Source: Comamonadaceae bacterium UBA2121 (GTDB lineage Bacteria; Pseudomonadota; Gammaproteobacteria; Burkholderiales; Burkholderiaceae_C). Taken from it: DNA of 64,000 nucleotides. The translations under genes were made by a program, and so were the position numbers. How positions within the stretch are numbered: the first letter of the stretch is position 1; each line of letters opens with the position of its first letter. The notes beneath the pieces are model-generated. The model was not told where the DNA came from. It saw only the letters and a list, made by a program, of their open reading frames with translations, and did not search any database. The stretch is taken from assembly GCA_002331385.1 (NCBI GenBank), contig DCYB01000014.1, positions 62,001 to 126,000 on the forward strand, in the 5' to 3' direction. Shown here piece after piece: positions 9,459 through 17,492 of the stretch.

Positions 9459-10334
9459 TCACGCAGCAGCAATTTCCTGCAGCACCGGATCGATGTACTT
9501 TTTGAACTGTCCGGGGTTCTCGCTCATCGGAAAGTGCCCCACTTCCTTCATCACCGTGACCCTGGCACCGGGAATGCTCTCAGCCGTGCGCAAGGTGTCC
9601 TCCGGGGTGCAAGAGAAGTCGTATTCGCCGGTCAGCAGATACAACGGCGTCCGGCGCGCGTCGATGCCGCCCAGCTTGCCGCGCAGATCGGAATCGACCC
9701 GGTAGAAATAGAGATCGCCCTTGAAGATGCCCGGACCGCCCTGCTTGTATTGCCACAAGGTTTCCTGCCGGAAACGCTCCGGACTTTGCGGAGCCACCAG
9801 CCCCGACACCAATGCTGCACACACTTCACCGCCATGCACATCGGGGCGGTTCAGCCAGCTCGTGTCGTACCAGGGACGTTGATGATCTGCCCCCTCCAGC
9901 CCGATCAGCGCCCGGAACTCTTCCCCGTGGGCATGTCCCAGTTGCAGCACGATGCGACCTCCGATCGAGCATCCCATGACAACCGGCTTGTCCAGGCCCA
10001 ATGCGGAAACGAACGACCGGATGGTGGCCACGTAGCGTTCCGTCGTCAGTTCATAGTCCGCGGCCTCGAACCCTTGCGGCGGATAGGACTTTCCATGCCA
10101 GGGCAGATCGAAGGCCAGCACGCGATACCGCGAAGTGACTTCAGGATCGCTCAGTAGATGCCGGAACTGCCGACCGTCGGCACCTGCGGTGTGCAGGCAC
10201 ACCAACGGAATACCGCTACCGCACTCCTCAAAATAGACACGGCACATTTCGCCCATCACATCCATGTGCACATAGCGCCCCACCATAGGCTCCAATGACC
10301 CATGCTGCTGCGCCGCGTGTTGCATCGCGCTCAT
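9459..10334 (-). CDS. alpha/beta-fold hydrolase
   Basis: A 291-residue cytosolic serine hydrolase of the esterase/C-C bond hydrolase class. The nucleophile elbow is GCSIGG, the acid is the aspartate of GEYDFSC and the histidine lies in VGHFPMSENP, so the triad is complete; CLHTAGADGRQF provides the oxyanion region. The ATG at 10334 overlaps the preceding gene by four bases (ATGA), which makes it a co-translated partner of the SCP2-like protein. It probably hydrolyses an ester, lactone or ring-cleavage product taken up by the adjacent transporter. The exact reaction is not known. Confidence 0.88.
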   Translation of the reverse strand: MSAMQHAAQQHGSLEPMVGRYVHMDVMGEMCRVYFEECGSGIPLVCLHTAGADGRQFRHLLSDPEVTSRYRVLAFDLPWHGKSYPPQGFEAADYELTTERYVATIRSFVSALGLDKPVVMGCSIGGRIVLQLGHAHGEEFRALIGLEGADHQRPWYDTSWLNRPDVHGGEVCAALVSGLVAPQSPERFRQETLWQYKQGGPGIFKGDLYFYRVDSDLRGKLGGIDARRTPLYLLTGEYDFSCTPEDTLRTAESIPGARVTVMKEVGHFPMSENPGQFKKYIDPVLQEIAAA

Positions 10335-10720
10335 GCCAGAACCCTTTCTCGCGGCGTAGCCAGCAGATCCTTGAGATATTGAAGATGAGAAAACAGCACC
10401 TGTGAATCGCCCTCGATGCGCATTTCCCCCCGTTTGCATAATGCAAACAGGTCGTGCCAACCCGCCTCGGGCACCGGTTCCCAAAGCGCACTCCATGCCG
10501 CTGCACTTCCCCGGATGACCAGATCGATCGTCTGGAAGAGTGGCATGGCGGGCGAAAGGCTGACAATGCGGCCTTCTGCGATGTGCAACAGGTATTCCCG
10601 CTCATCAATCGCAAGCTTGATCCGGGCATTCAAGAAACGGCCACGGTGCATCAGGTGTGCATTGGCATTCACCCTGTCAGGAATGGCCTCCAACCGTTTG
10701 AACAGACTCTCTCGATTCAT
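10331..10720 (-). CDS. small SCP2-like protein of unknown function
   Basis: A 129-residue soluble protein with no signal peptide. The spacing of hydrophobic strands, and the ending with KRGEMRIEGDSQVLFSHLQYL, resemble SCP2 sterol-carrier-like domains, in which a lysine-rich strand is followed by a helix; this is a pattern-level match only. A GGAG site precedes the ATG at 10720. It is the first gene of the liv-type unit and overlaps the alpha/beta hydrolase by four bases, so the two proteins are made together and may act on the same substrate, perhaps a hydrophobic one. Confidence 0.65.
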   Translation of the reverse strand: MNRESLFKRLEAIPDRVNANAHLMHRGRFLNARIKLAIDEREYLLHIAEGRIVSLSPAMPLFQTIDLVIRGSAAAWSALWEPVPEAGWHDLFALCKRGEMRIEGDSQVLFSHLQYLKDLLATPRERVLA

Positions 10721-10889
10721 GTCTCCATCCGTTTTTCTGGATTTGTTCCGATCCACCCCATGTTTTCACTCAAAGAAATTGTTCTTCTGTGCGAAACATT
10801 AGTTCCAATAAATAATACCCAACAGTGAGCTACGGTCGACTCGGGTTTACACCGAGCGGGCCTGAATTAGGTCAATAAGCCCTTAATTT

Positions 10890-10919
10890 GAATAAATTTG
10901 TTCTATTGAACAGAACAAA
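10890..10919 (-). promoter_or_regulatory. putative operator upstream of the liv-type catabolic unit
   Basis: GAATAAATTT (10890-10899) runs into a nested palindrome: TTTGTTCT (10897-10904) pairs with AGAACAAA (10912-10919), and inside it TGTTC-TATT-GAACA (10899-10912). The order GAATAAATTT...CTAT...CAGAAC matches the site before the Bug receptor gene at 3586-3618. It lies about 170 bases upstream of the first gene of the unit, so it may be a regulator site rather than the core promoter. Confidence 0.45.
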
Positions 10920-10990
10920 ATGGACAGCACAAAGCGCGGATGAATAAGCGCGCAGATAGGGAAACGTCGAATCACACCCGTGCGTCAAAG

Positions 10991-11025
10991 ACAAAAAAAG
11001 GGCGACTTCCGTCGCCCTTTTTTTG
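10991..11025. terminator. rho-independent terminator of lgt
   Basis: The 7-bp stem GGGCGAC (11000-11006) pairs with GTCGCCC (11011-11017) around TTCC, with seven or more A on the left and T on the right. It works in both directions and lies 17 to 51 bases past the lgt stop on the minus strand. Confidence 0.88.
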
Positions 11026-11041
11026 ACTGCTGAACGCTGAA

Positions 11042-11869
11042 TCAGTGCGCCGCAGGCACTACACCGCGCTGCTTGTGCGCCCAGCCCCAGAGCGCCGCGC
11101 CCGCCAGGATCATCGGCAGGCACAGCCATTGCCCCATGCTCATGCCCAATGACAGCAGGCCGAGGAAATCGTCCGGCTCCCGGAAGTACTCGGCGATGAA
11201 GCGGAACGTGCCGTAGCCGATGAGGAAAGCCGCCGACACCTCGCCCATCTTGCGGGGCTTGCGCGCATACAGCCACAGCAGGATGAACAGCAGCACGCCT
11301 TCCATCAAGAACTGGTAGATCTGCGATGGATGGCGCGGCATCATGGAGCCGCTCTGCGGGAACACCATGCCCCATGGCAGATCGGGGCTGGAAAAGCGCC
11401 CCCATAATTCGCCATTGATGAAGTTGCCCACGCGCCCTGCGGCCAATCCGGTCGGCACACACGGCGCGATGAAATCGGTCACTTCCAGCCAGTGGCGCTT
11501 GCGCGAATGGGCAAACCACATCATTGCCGCGATCACACCCAGCATGCCGCCGTGAAAGCTCATGCCGCCTTGCCACACGAAGAAGATTTCCAGCGGATGC
11601 GACAGGTAGTAGCCCGGTTTATAGAACAGGCAATAGCCCAACCGCCCGCCCACGACCACGCCCAGCACACCGAGAAAAAGAATGTCCTCCACGTCCTTGC
11701 GTGTCCACGCCCGATCGCCGGTCATCGAGGCGTAGGGCTCGTGGCGCAGCCGGAGAATGCCCAGCAGCATGAACAGCCCGAAGGCGACGAGGTAGGTGAT
11801 GCCATACCAGTGGATGGCGAGTGGCCCGATCTGCAGGGCCACGGGATCGATATGCGGGTACATCAGCAT
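11042..11869 (-). CDS. lgt: prolipoprotein diacylglyceryl transferase
   Basis: A 275-residue inner-membrane enzyme that adds diacylglycerol from phosphatidylglycerol to the cysteine of lipoprotein precursors. The opening YPHIDPVALQIGPLAIHWYG and the Lgt signature GRVGNFINGELWG are clear, as is HPSQIYQFLMEG; about seven membrane segments follow. The start is set at 11869; 11863 and 11878 are alternatives and none has a strong ribosome site. It is a single-gene unit with its own terminator. Confidence 0.96.
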   Translation of the reverse strand: MLMYPHIDPVALQIGPLAIHWYGITYLVAFGLFMLLGILRLRHEPYASMTGDRAWTRKDVEDILFLGVLGVVVGGRLGYCLFYKPGYYLSHPLEIFFVWQGGMSFHGGMLGVIAAMMWFAHSRKRHWLEVTDFIAPCVPTGLAAGRVGNFINGELWGRFSSPDLPWGMVFPQSGSMMPRHPSQIYQFLMEGVLLFILLWLYARKPRKMGEVSAAFLIGYGTFRFIAEYFREPDDFLGLLSLGMSMGQWLCLPMILAGAALWGWAHKQRGVVPAAH

Positions 11870-12086
11870 GATCGGCATTGTGCCGTATGCATGGACCCGG
11901 AGAAGTCGCGCGGGTTTGGAGATTGCGCTTCCTGCGCGCTCCTCATCGCCCCCCACGAGAGCACGGACTTGATAGCCTACGTCAACCCATGAAGGACGAT
12001 CACTGAAAATTCCCTTTTGACATGCACCCGTGTCCGGTGCCGCGCGATACTCGGGGCTGTCTATTCACATACAAGCGAGAAAAAGC

Positions 12087-12566
12087 ATGCAAGGCCAACC
12101 AGAAGTCATCGACTGCCTCAAGGAATTGCTGCGTGGCGAACTGGCTGCGCGCGATCAGTATTTCATTCACTCGCGTCAATACGAAGATCAGGGCTTCACG
12201 CGCCTGTACGAGCGGATCGGCCACGAGATGGAAGAGGAAACCGCCCATGCCGACGCCATCCTGCGCCGCATCCTGATGCTGGAGGGCAAGCCGGATATGC
12301 GCCCCCACGCATTCGAGCCCGGTGAAACCGTGGTCGAGATGATTGGCAAGGATTTGCAGACCGAGTACACGGTACAGGCCAACTTGAAAGCAGCCATGGC
12401 CTTGTGCGAGCAGCACCAGGACTACGTCAGCCGCGACATCCTGCTCTCGCAACTGCGCGACACGGAAGAGGACCACGCCTACTGGCTGGAAAAGCAGTTG
12501 GGCCTGATCGAGCAGATCGGCCTGCAGAACTACCTGCAGACGCAATCGTCGCCATCGAACGCCTGA
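12087..12566 (+). CDS. bfr: bacterioferritin, ferroxidase-type subunit lacking the haem methionine
   Basis: A 159-residue four-helix ferritin-like protein that oxidises Fe(II) and stores iron in a 24-subunit shell. The dinuclear ferroxidase ligands E18, E51, H54, E93, E127 and H130 are all present. Position 52, the methionine that binds haem in classical bacterioferritin, is threonine, so this subunit should not hold the inter-subunit haem by itself. The length and the end GLQNYLQ are usual. The ribosome site is weak. In organisms with two Bfr types such a subunit co-assembles with a haem-binding partner; none is visible here. Confidence 0.93.
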   Translation: MQGQPEVIDCLKELLRGELAARDQYFIHSRQYEDQGFTRLYERIGHEMEEETAHADAILRRILMLEGKPDMRPHAFEPGETVVEMIGKDLQTEYTVQANLKAAMALCEQHQDYVSRDILLSQLRDTEEDHAYWLEKQLGLIEQIGLQNYLQTQSSPSNA

Positions 12567-12596
12567 TCCCGCCAGATTCCAGCGGATCACGCCAAA

Positions 12597-13532
12597 TCAC
12601 GCCTCCAATCGGCTGACCAGCAAGTCCACGAACGCGCGCACCTTCGCCGGTCGGTAGCGCGCAGTGGGAAACACCGCGTGAATGTCACCGCGCGGCAGCG
12701 ACCACTGCGGCAGCACTTCGATCAGAAGGCCATTGGCAAGATCGGACGCAATCACATAATCCGGCAACACCGCCAGCCCCGCGCCGCTCAATGCCGCCTC
12801 GCGCACCGCCAACGTGGCGTTGAGCCATAACCCCGCTTGCATCGTCACCGTGTGCGTGGATTCACCGCTGGAGAACGCCCAGGTTGCAGGCTCGCGCAGC
12901 GCCGTGTTCGCCACGATGGGCAGTCCGGACAGCGCCTGCGGATGCGTGAGCCGCTGCACCTGCGCACGCCACTGCGGCCCGGCAACGAGACGCTGGCCAA
13001 ACCCGCCGATACGGCGCGCCTGCCAATGCAGTTCCGTGAGCCAGCCCACGCGAATCGCCAGATCCATCTCTCCGGCGCCAAGATCCAGCGTCTGGTCATT
13101 GAACTGCGCCTGCACCGTGCACTGCGGATAGCGGCGGGAGAACTCCGTAATGGCTGGCACGATGACTTCGATGCCATAGTCGAACGGCGCTGTGAGCCGC
13201 AAGGTGCCCGACGGCTCGCTGGCCGATTCCGCCAGTTCATCAAAAGCGTCTTCGGCCTCCTTGAGAATCCTTGCACAGCGCGCGTAGAACGCCTCGCCCG
13301 CTTCCGTCAGATGCAAGCGGCGCGTGCTGCGCAGGAGCAAGGTGGTGCGGAATTCGCGTTCCAGCCGCGCCACCTGCTGGCTCACCACTGCCTTGGTGAT
13401 GCCCAGCCGCTCGGCGGCCGCCGTGAACGATCCAGCTTCCACCACGGCAACAAAATAGGCCAGCCGATTCAGATTGGGTACGACCGCAGTCTGCGTGCCG
13501 GTCGTTGAGCGCTGAATGTTTGCTTTTGACAT
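12597..13532 (-). CDS. LysR-family transcriptional regulator
   Basis: A 311-residue regulator. The winged helix-turn-helix covers about residues 20-80, with the recognition region AAERLGITKAVVSQQVARLE and the wing STRRLHLTEAG, followed by a LysR substrate-binding domain. It belongs to the subgroup with HTH of the GSFTAAAERLG type, often acting on its own gene or a neighbour. It is divergent from the metallo-beta-lactamase-fold lipoprotein gene (141-base gap), so that gene is the most likely target. Confidence 0.9.
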   Translation of the reverse strand: MSKANIQRSTTGTQTAVVPNLNRLAYFVAVVEAGSFTAAAERLGITKAVVSQQVARLEREFRTTLLLRSTRRLHLTEAGEAFYARCARILKEAEDAFDELAESASEPSGTLRLTAPFDYGIEVIVPAITEFSRRYPQCTVQAQFNDQTLDLGAGEMDLAIRVGWLTELHWQARRIGGFGQRLVAGPQWRAQVQRLTHPQALSGLPIVANTALREPATWAFSSGESTHTVTMQAGLWLNATLAVREAALSGAGLAVLPDYVIASDLANGLLIEVLPQWSLPRGDIHAVFPTARYRPAKVRAFVDLLVSRLEA

Positions 13533-13673
13533 ACGATGTATTTACTTCGTATGTATTTATCTGTCAATCGGTCTTTTTTAACATTCCCTCTTCACACTGA
13601 ACATCCTTGCCCCGGCTCGGCATGACCCCGCCCGCAAGGCTCCTTCAACGGAATTCTGGAAAGCCCAATTGAT

Positions 13674-14618
13674 ATGATCTCACCCCGACTCACCCTGAGC
13701 GCCACCCTCATCGCCGTGGCTGCTGCACTCAGCGCCTGCGCCAGCCATTCCGGTGCTTCAGGCGCTTCCGTCGCTTCAGGCGCTGCATCCAGCTCCGCGC
13801 CAACCGTCCCCAGCGCCCTGACTACCCAGGTTTTCAATCCGGGCGAACAAGCCATTTTTGCGGTGACATCGGTACTGGTCGAAGGGCAAAAAGACGCCAT
13901 CCTGATCGACGCCCAGTTCTCAGCCGCAGAAGCGCGCAAATTGGCCGAGCGCATCAAGGCATCCGGCAAGCGCCTGACCACGATCTACATCAGCCATGGC
14001 GATCCGGATTTCTACTTTGGCCTCGACACCTTGCAGGCCGCGTTCCCCCAAGCGCAAATCCTCGCTACGCCCGAAACCATTGCGCATATCCAGGAAACCA
14101 AGGACGCCAAGCTCAAAGTGTGGGGACCGCAGTTGGGTGCCAACGCACCCAAGGCCATTATCATGCCGCAGGCGCTGCGCGGCGATACGCTCACGCTCGA
14201 AGGGCAGACGCTGAAAATCGTCGGGCTCGACGGCCCCACGCCAGACCGCACCTTTGTCTGGATTCCCTCGATCCAGACCGTCGCGGGAGGCATTCCCGTG
14301 CAATGGGGATCCCACGTCTGGATGGCCGACACGCAAACGCCCGCGTCCCACGCCCATTGGCTGCAAACGCTGGAACGCATTCGCGCGCTGCGCCCCGCCG
14401 TGGTGATTCCCGGCCACTTCTCCGGCCCCATGCCCAAAGGTCTCGCCGCCGTGGATTTCACCGCCGACTACATTCGTGCGTTCGATGCAGAAACGCCCAA
14501 GGCGGCCAACTCTGCGCAACTGATCGACGCCATGAAAAAGCGCTACCCGCAACTGGGCGGGCACGACTCGCTCGCCCTCAGCGCCAAAGTTGCCAAGGGC
14601 GAGATGCAGTGGAAATAA
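13674..14618 (+). CDS. metallo-beta-lactamase-fold lipoprotein with altered metal motif
   Basis: A 314-residue protein. A lipoprotein signal ends in the lipobox LSAC with the lipidated cysteine at residue 22, followed by a low-complexity Ala/Ser/Gly linker to about residue 45. The hydrolase fold follows. The canonical HxHxDH is SHGDPDF here (H108, D110, D112, F113), so two histidines are replaced, while PGHF (H248) remains. It is probably a periplasm-facing hydrolase or a binding protein of the MBL fold. The LysR gene next to it is divergent, and a hairpin lies just past its stop. Confidence 0.82.
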   Translation: MISPRLTLSATLIAVAAALSACASHSGASGASVASGAASSSAPTVPSALTTQVFNPGEQAIFAVTSVLVEGQKDAILIDAQFSAAEARKLAERIKASGKRLTTIYISHGDPDFYFGLDTLQAAFPQAQILATPETIAHIQETKDAKLKVWGPQLGANAPKAIIMPQALRGDTLTLEGQTLKIVGLDGPTPDRTFVWIPSIQTVAGGIPVQWGSHVWMADTQTPASHAHWLQTLERIRALRPAVVIPGHFSGPMPKGLAAVDFTADYIRAFDAETPKAANSAQLIDAMKKRYPQLGGHDSLALSAKVAKGEMQWK

Positions 14619-14641
14619 AGCGTAGCGCAAGCCAGAAACGA

Positions 14642-14666
14642 CAACCGCTCCTTTGAGGAGCGGTTG
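14642..14666. terminator. hairpin between convergent genes
   Basis: An 11-bp perfect stem (CAACCGCTCCT, 14642-14652, with 14656-14666) has a three-base loop. There is no clear T-run on either side, so it may be a weak terminator or mRNA-stabilising hairpin for the lipoprotein gene (ends 14618) and ilvD (ends 14721). Confidence 0.6.
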
Positions 14667-14720
14667 CATTCGACTAACGCGGCCACGGCACGCCAGCGCG
14701 CGCCGCAGGGCAGACGATGA

Positions 14721-16589
14721 TCAGTCTTCGAGCAACGAGGCGTCGCGCACGGCGCCCTTGTCTGCCGAAGTCACCAGCTTGGCGTACGCCTTGAGCGCCG
14801 TGGACACCTTGCGCGCACGCGGCGCGGACGGCTTCCAGCCCTTGGCGTTCTGCTCTTCGCGGCGCTTGGCCAGTTCTTCATCGCTCACCAGCACATCGAT
14901 GGTGCGATTCGGAATGTCGATGCGGATGCGGTCGCCATTGCGCACAAGACCGATCGCGCCACCCGCCGCCGCTTCCGGCGAGCAGTGACCAATCGACAGG
15001 CCCGACGTGCCACCCGAGAAGCGGCCATCGGTCAACAGCGCGCACGCCTTGCCCAGGCCCTTGGACTTGATGTAGCTGGTCGGATACAGCATTTCCTGCA
15101 TGCCGGGGCCACCCTTGGGGCCTTCGTAGCGCACGACGACCACGTCGCCTGCCTTGACCTTGTCGCTGAGGATGTTCTCCACCGCCTCGTCCTGCGACTC
15201 GACCACATGCGCCGGGCCTTCGAACACGAGGATGGAATCGTCCACACCGGCGGTCTTCACCACGCAGCCATCGAGCGCGATGTTGCCGGTGAGAACCGCC
15301 AGACCGCCCTCTTTCGAGAACGCATGGTCGTAGGAGCGGATGCAGCCTTCCGCACGGTCCAGATCGAGGCTCGGCCAGCGCGTGTTCTGGCTGAACGCGA
15401 CCTGCGTGGGAATGCCGGCCGGGCCCGCCATGTAGAACGTGCGCACGGCTTCGTCCTGCGTGCGCGTGATGTCCCAATGCTCCAGCGCGTCCTTCATGCT
15501 CTTGGCGTGGACCGTGGGCACGTCGGTGTGCAGCTTGCCCGCACGTTCCAGCTCGCCCAGAATGGCCATGATGCCGCCAGCGCGGTGCACGTCTTCGATG
15601 TGGTACTTGTTCGTGTTGGGTGCCACCTTGCACAGTTGGGGCACGGAGCGCGACAGGCGATCGATGTCCTTCATCGTGAACTCGATGCCAGCCTCCTGCG
15701 CAATCGCCAGCAGGTGCAGGATGGTGTTGGTCGAGCCGCCCATGGCGATGTCCAGCGTCATGGCGTTTTCGAACGCCTTGAAGCCGACCGAACGCGGCAG
15801 GATCGATGCGTCATCCTGCTCGTAGTAGCGCTTGGCCAGTTCCACCGACAGGCGACCGGCGCGCTTGAAAAGCTGTTCACGATCCGCGTGCGTCGCCACC
15901 ACCGTACCGTTGCCCGGCAGCGCCAGGCCCAGTGCCTCGGCCAGACAGTTCATGGAGTTGGCCGTGAACATGCCCGAGCACGAACCGCAGGTCGGGCAGG
16001 CGGAGCGCTCCACCTCGGCCACTTCGGCATCGCTCACCTTGTCATCGGCGGCCATTACCATGGCGTCGATCAGGTCGAGCTTCTTGATCTGGATGGTCTT
16101 CGTGCCGTCCTGCGCGGGCACGGCCAAGCGCACCTTGCCCGCTTCCATCGGGCCACCGGAGACGAACACGACTGGAATATTCAGCCGCATCGCGGCCATC
16201 AACATGCCGGGAGTGATCTTGTCGCAGTTGGAGATGCAGACCATGGCGTCAGCGCAGTGCGCGTTCACCATGTACTCGACCGAGTCCGCGATGATTTCAC
16301 GGCTGGGCAGCGAATACAGCATGCCGTCGTGGCCCATCGCGATGCCATCGTCCACGGCAATCGTGTTGAACTCCTTGGCAACGCCGCCAGCGGCTTCGAT
16401 CTCGCGCGCCACAAGCTGCCCCAGATCCTTCAGGTGAACGTGGCCGGGTACGAACTGCGTGAACGAATTCACCACCGCAATGATCGGCTTGGAGAAATCG
16501 TCATCTTTCATGCCGGTAGCGCGCCACAGCGAGCGGGCACCTGCCATGTTGCGACCGGCGGTGGAGGTTTTGGAACGGTATGCGGGCAT
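14721..16589 (-). CDS. ilvD: dihydroxy-acid dehydratase
   Basis: A 622-residue Fe-S enzyme that dehydrates 2,3-dihydroxyisovalerate and 2,3-dihydroxy-3-methylvalerate in valine and isoleucine synthesis. The N-terminus GRNMAGARSLWRATGM and the motifs SNCDKITPGM and CPTCGSCSGMFTANSM carry the cluster cysteines; GRFSGGTSGLSIGH is near the C-terminus. The start at 16589 gives the standard length of the long bacterial type. It stands alone with a long upstream region and no other ilv gene nearby. Confidence 0.97.
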   Translation of the reverse strand: MPAYRSKTSTAGRNMAGARSLWRATGMKDDDFSKPIIAVVNSFTQFVPGHVHLKDLGQLVAREIEAAGGVAKEFNTIAVDDGIAMGHDGMLYSLPSREIIADSVEYMVNAHCADAMVCISNCDKITPGMLMAAMRLNIPVVFVSGGPMEAGKVRLAVPAQDGTKTIQIKKLDLIDAMVMAADDKVSDAEVAEVERSACPTCGSCSGMFTANSMNCLAEALGLALPGNGTVVATHADREQLFKRAGRLSVELAKRYYEQDDASILPRSVGFKAFENAMTLDIAMGGSTNTILHLLAIAQEAGIEFTMKDIDRLSRSVPQLCKVAPNTNKYHIEDVHRAGGIMAILGELERAGKLHTDVPTVHAKSMKDALEHWDITRTQDEAVRTFYMAGPAGIPTQVAFSQNTRWPSLDLDRAEGCIRSYDHAFSKEGGLAVLTGNIALDGCVVKTAGVDDSILVFEGPAHVVESQDEAVENILSDKVKAGDVVVVRYEGPKGGPGMQEMLYPTSYIKSKGLGKACALLTDGRFSGGTSGLSIGHCSPEAAAGGAIGLVRNGDRIRIDIPNRTIDVLVSDEELAKRREEQNAKGWKPSAPRARKVSTALKAYAKLVTSADKGAVRDASLLED

Positions 16590-17088
16590 CGTGGTTACAG
16601 AACAAGGAACAATGGAAAAAATCGGACTGACACCATCGCGCGCCATGCATGCGCTGCGAACGGCCTCAGTACGGGGCCTGCCACGGGGCAAGCCTGACGA
16701 TCCAGCCACGTGACGAGGTCCCAGGATATCCAGAGCCCGCTGCGCATGCGCCCGTACCGCGAAGCACCTTGTGGGGCCGCAGTATGCACCATGGTCGTTT
16801 GCTGCCAGGTCAACACTTCATTATGTCGCAGCCGTCGGGATTCATCCCGCAAGTTGGCGGAGACCCACCTGCGCAACGGGAGATGCCACGCATCGCCAGA
16901 ACCGTGCCCGGACAGATTTGCACAGCTTTACGTCGGAGACATCAGCCTTTACCCGCAGATCGGCACGATGCAAGGTGTCGGTGGAAGTCATCGCCGACGC
17001 TATGAATTCAGGAGAATCGCCATGCCATTCACTGACTGGTGCCCACCGGGCACACCGCCTCTGACGCTCAGAGAGGCCCGCTGCTGAA
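16590..17088. other. 499-base non-coding region upstream of ilvD
   Basis: No reading frame here has protein-like composition or a start with a ribosome site. It must contain the ilvD promoter; a TTGACC box on the minus strand at 16808-16813 is the nearest -35 look-alike, but no well-spaced -10 follows. A regulatory leader is possible, yet I see no leader peptide rich in Ile, Val or Leu codons with an attenuator. Confidence 0.5.
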
Positions 17089-17331
17089 TCAGCGGCGACG
17101 TGGCGTACTGCGCCCCAGCGCTTCTCTGGATTTGTTGAGGCGGTCTTTGCGGCGCTGCTCCATTTTCTCCATGGCCTTGCGCTTGCTGTGGCCAGAAGCA
17201 TCTGCCCAGGTCCACCAAGCCGCCGAGACCGCGAACGGCGACAGCACCCACCACCAGGACCAAGCGACCACGGGGCTGACTTCGAAGTACTTCAGCAAAA
17301 CCAGCAGGATTCCCAGTACGAGCGTGTACAC
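17089..17331 (-). CDS. small Trp-rich protein (TIGR04438 type)
   Basis: An 80-residue protein with two hydrophobic segments (residues 2-14 and 20-42) that contain many tryptophans (WSWWW and WWTW), and a highly basic C-terminal half that ends RRR. This is the pattern of the Trp-rich family widespread in Burkholderiales, whose function is unknown. The start codon is GTG at 17331 with GAAGGAA eight bases before it. Confidence 0.85.
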   Translation of the reverse strand: MYTLVLGILLVLLKYFEVSPVVAWSWWWVLSPFAVSAAWWTWADASGHSKRKAMEKMEQRRKDRLNKSREALGRSTPRRR

Positions 17332-17492
17332 GATCGCTATTCCTTCAATTGATGGTCATCGAGAACACAAGACACGTGAACTATCGTCATCCACACCGCC
17401 GTGAAGCCTTCATGGGCTTTTCCGGCTGTCAACCTGCATCACTACAATTGCATTAAACACTTAATATAACCCACGGAAGATAGGATTAGAAG

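Larger units (their letters stand above)
10721..11041. other. 321-base intergenic region with operator-like palindrome and terminator
   Basis: This AT-rich stretch separates the catabolic unit from lgt. It holds several GTTC/GAAC half sites (10788-10817 and 10890-10919) and the lgt terminator (10991-11025). No credible reading frame was found. The promoter of the catabolic unit must lie here, but I cannot place its -35 and -10 boxes with confidence. Confidence 0.6.

Noticed and set aside
9342..10157. Plus-strand frame of 271 residues across the alpha/beta hydrolase gene
   Set aside because: It is the antisense shadow of the hydrolase, which has a full catalytic triad.
12017..12051. TTGACA (12017-12022) and GATACT (12046-12051) as a bfr promoter
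   Set aside because: The spacing of 23 bases is too wide for a sigma70 promoter.
14985..16697. Plus-strand frame of 570 residues
   Set aside because: Antisense shadow of ilvD.
16595..16876. Open frame of 93 residues on the minus strand upstream of ilvD
   Set aside because: It overlaps the ilvD promoter region, has no ribosome site or family-like pattern and appears to be a chance frame.
17455..17480. ATTAA-ACAC-TTAAT palindrome upstream of cytochrome c as an FNR/Anr site
   Set aside because: The half sites do not match TTGAT-N4-ATCAA; too weak to call.
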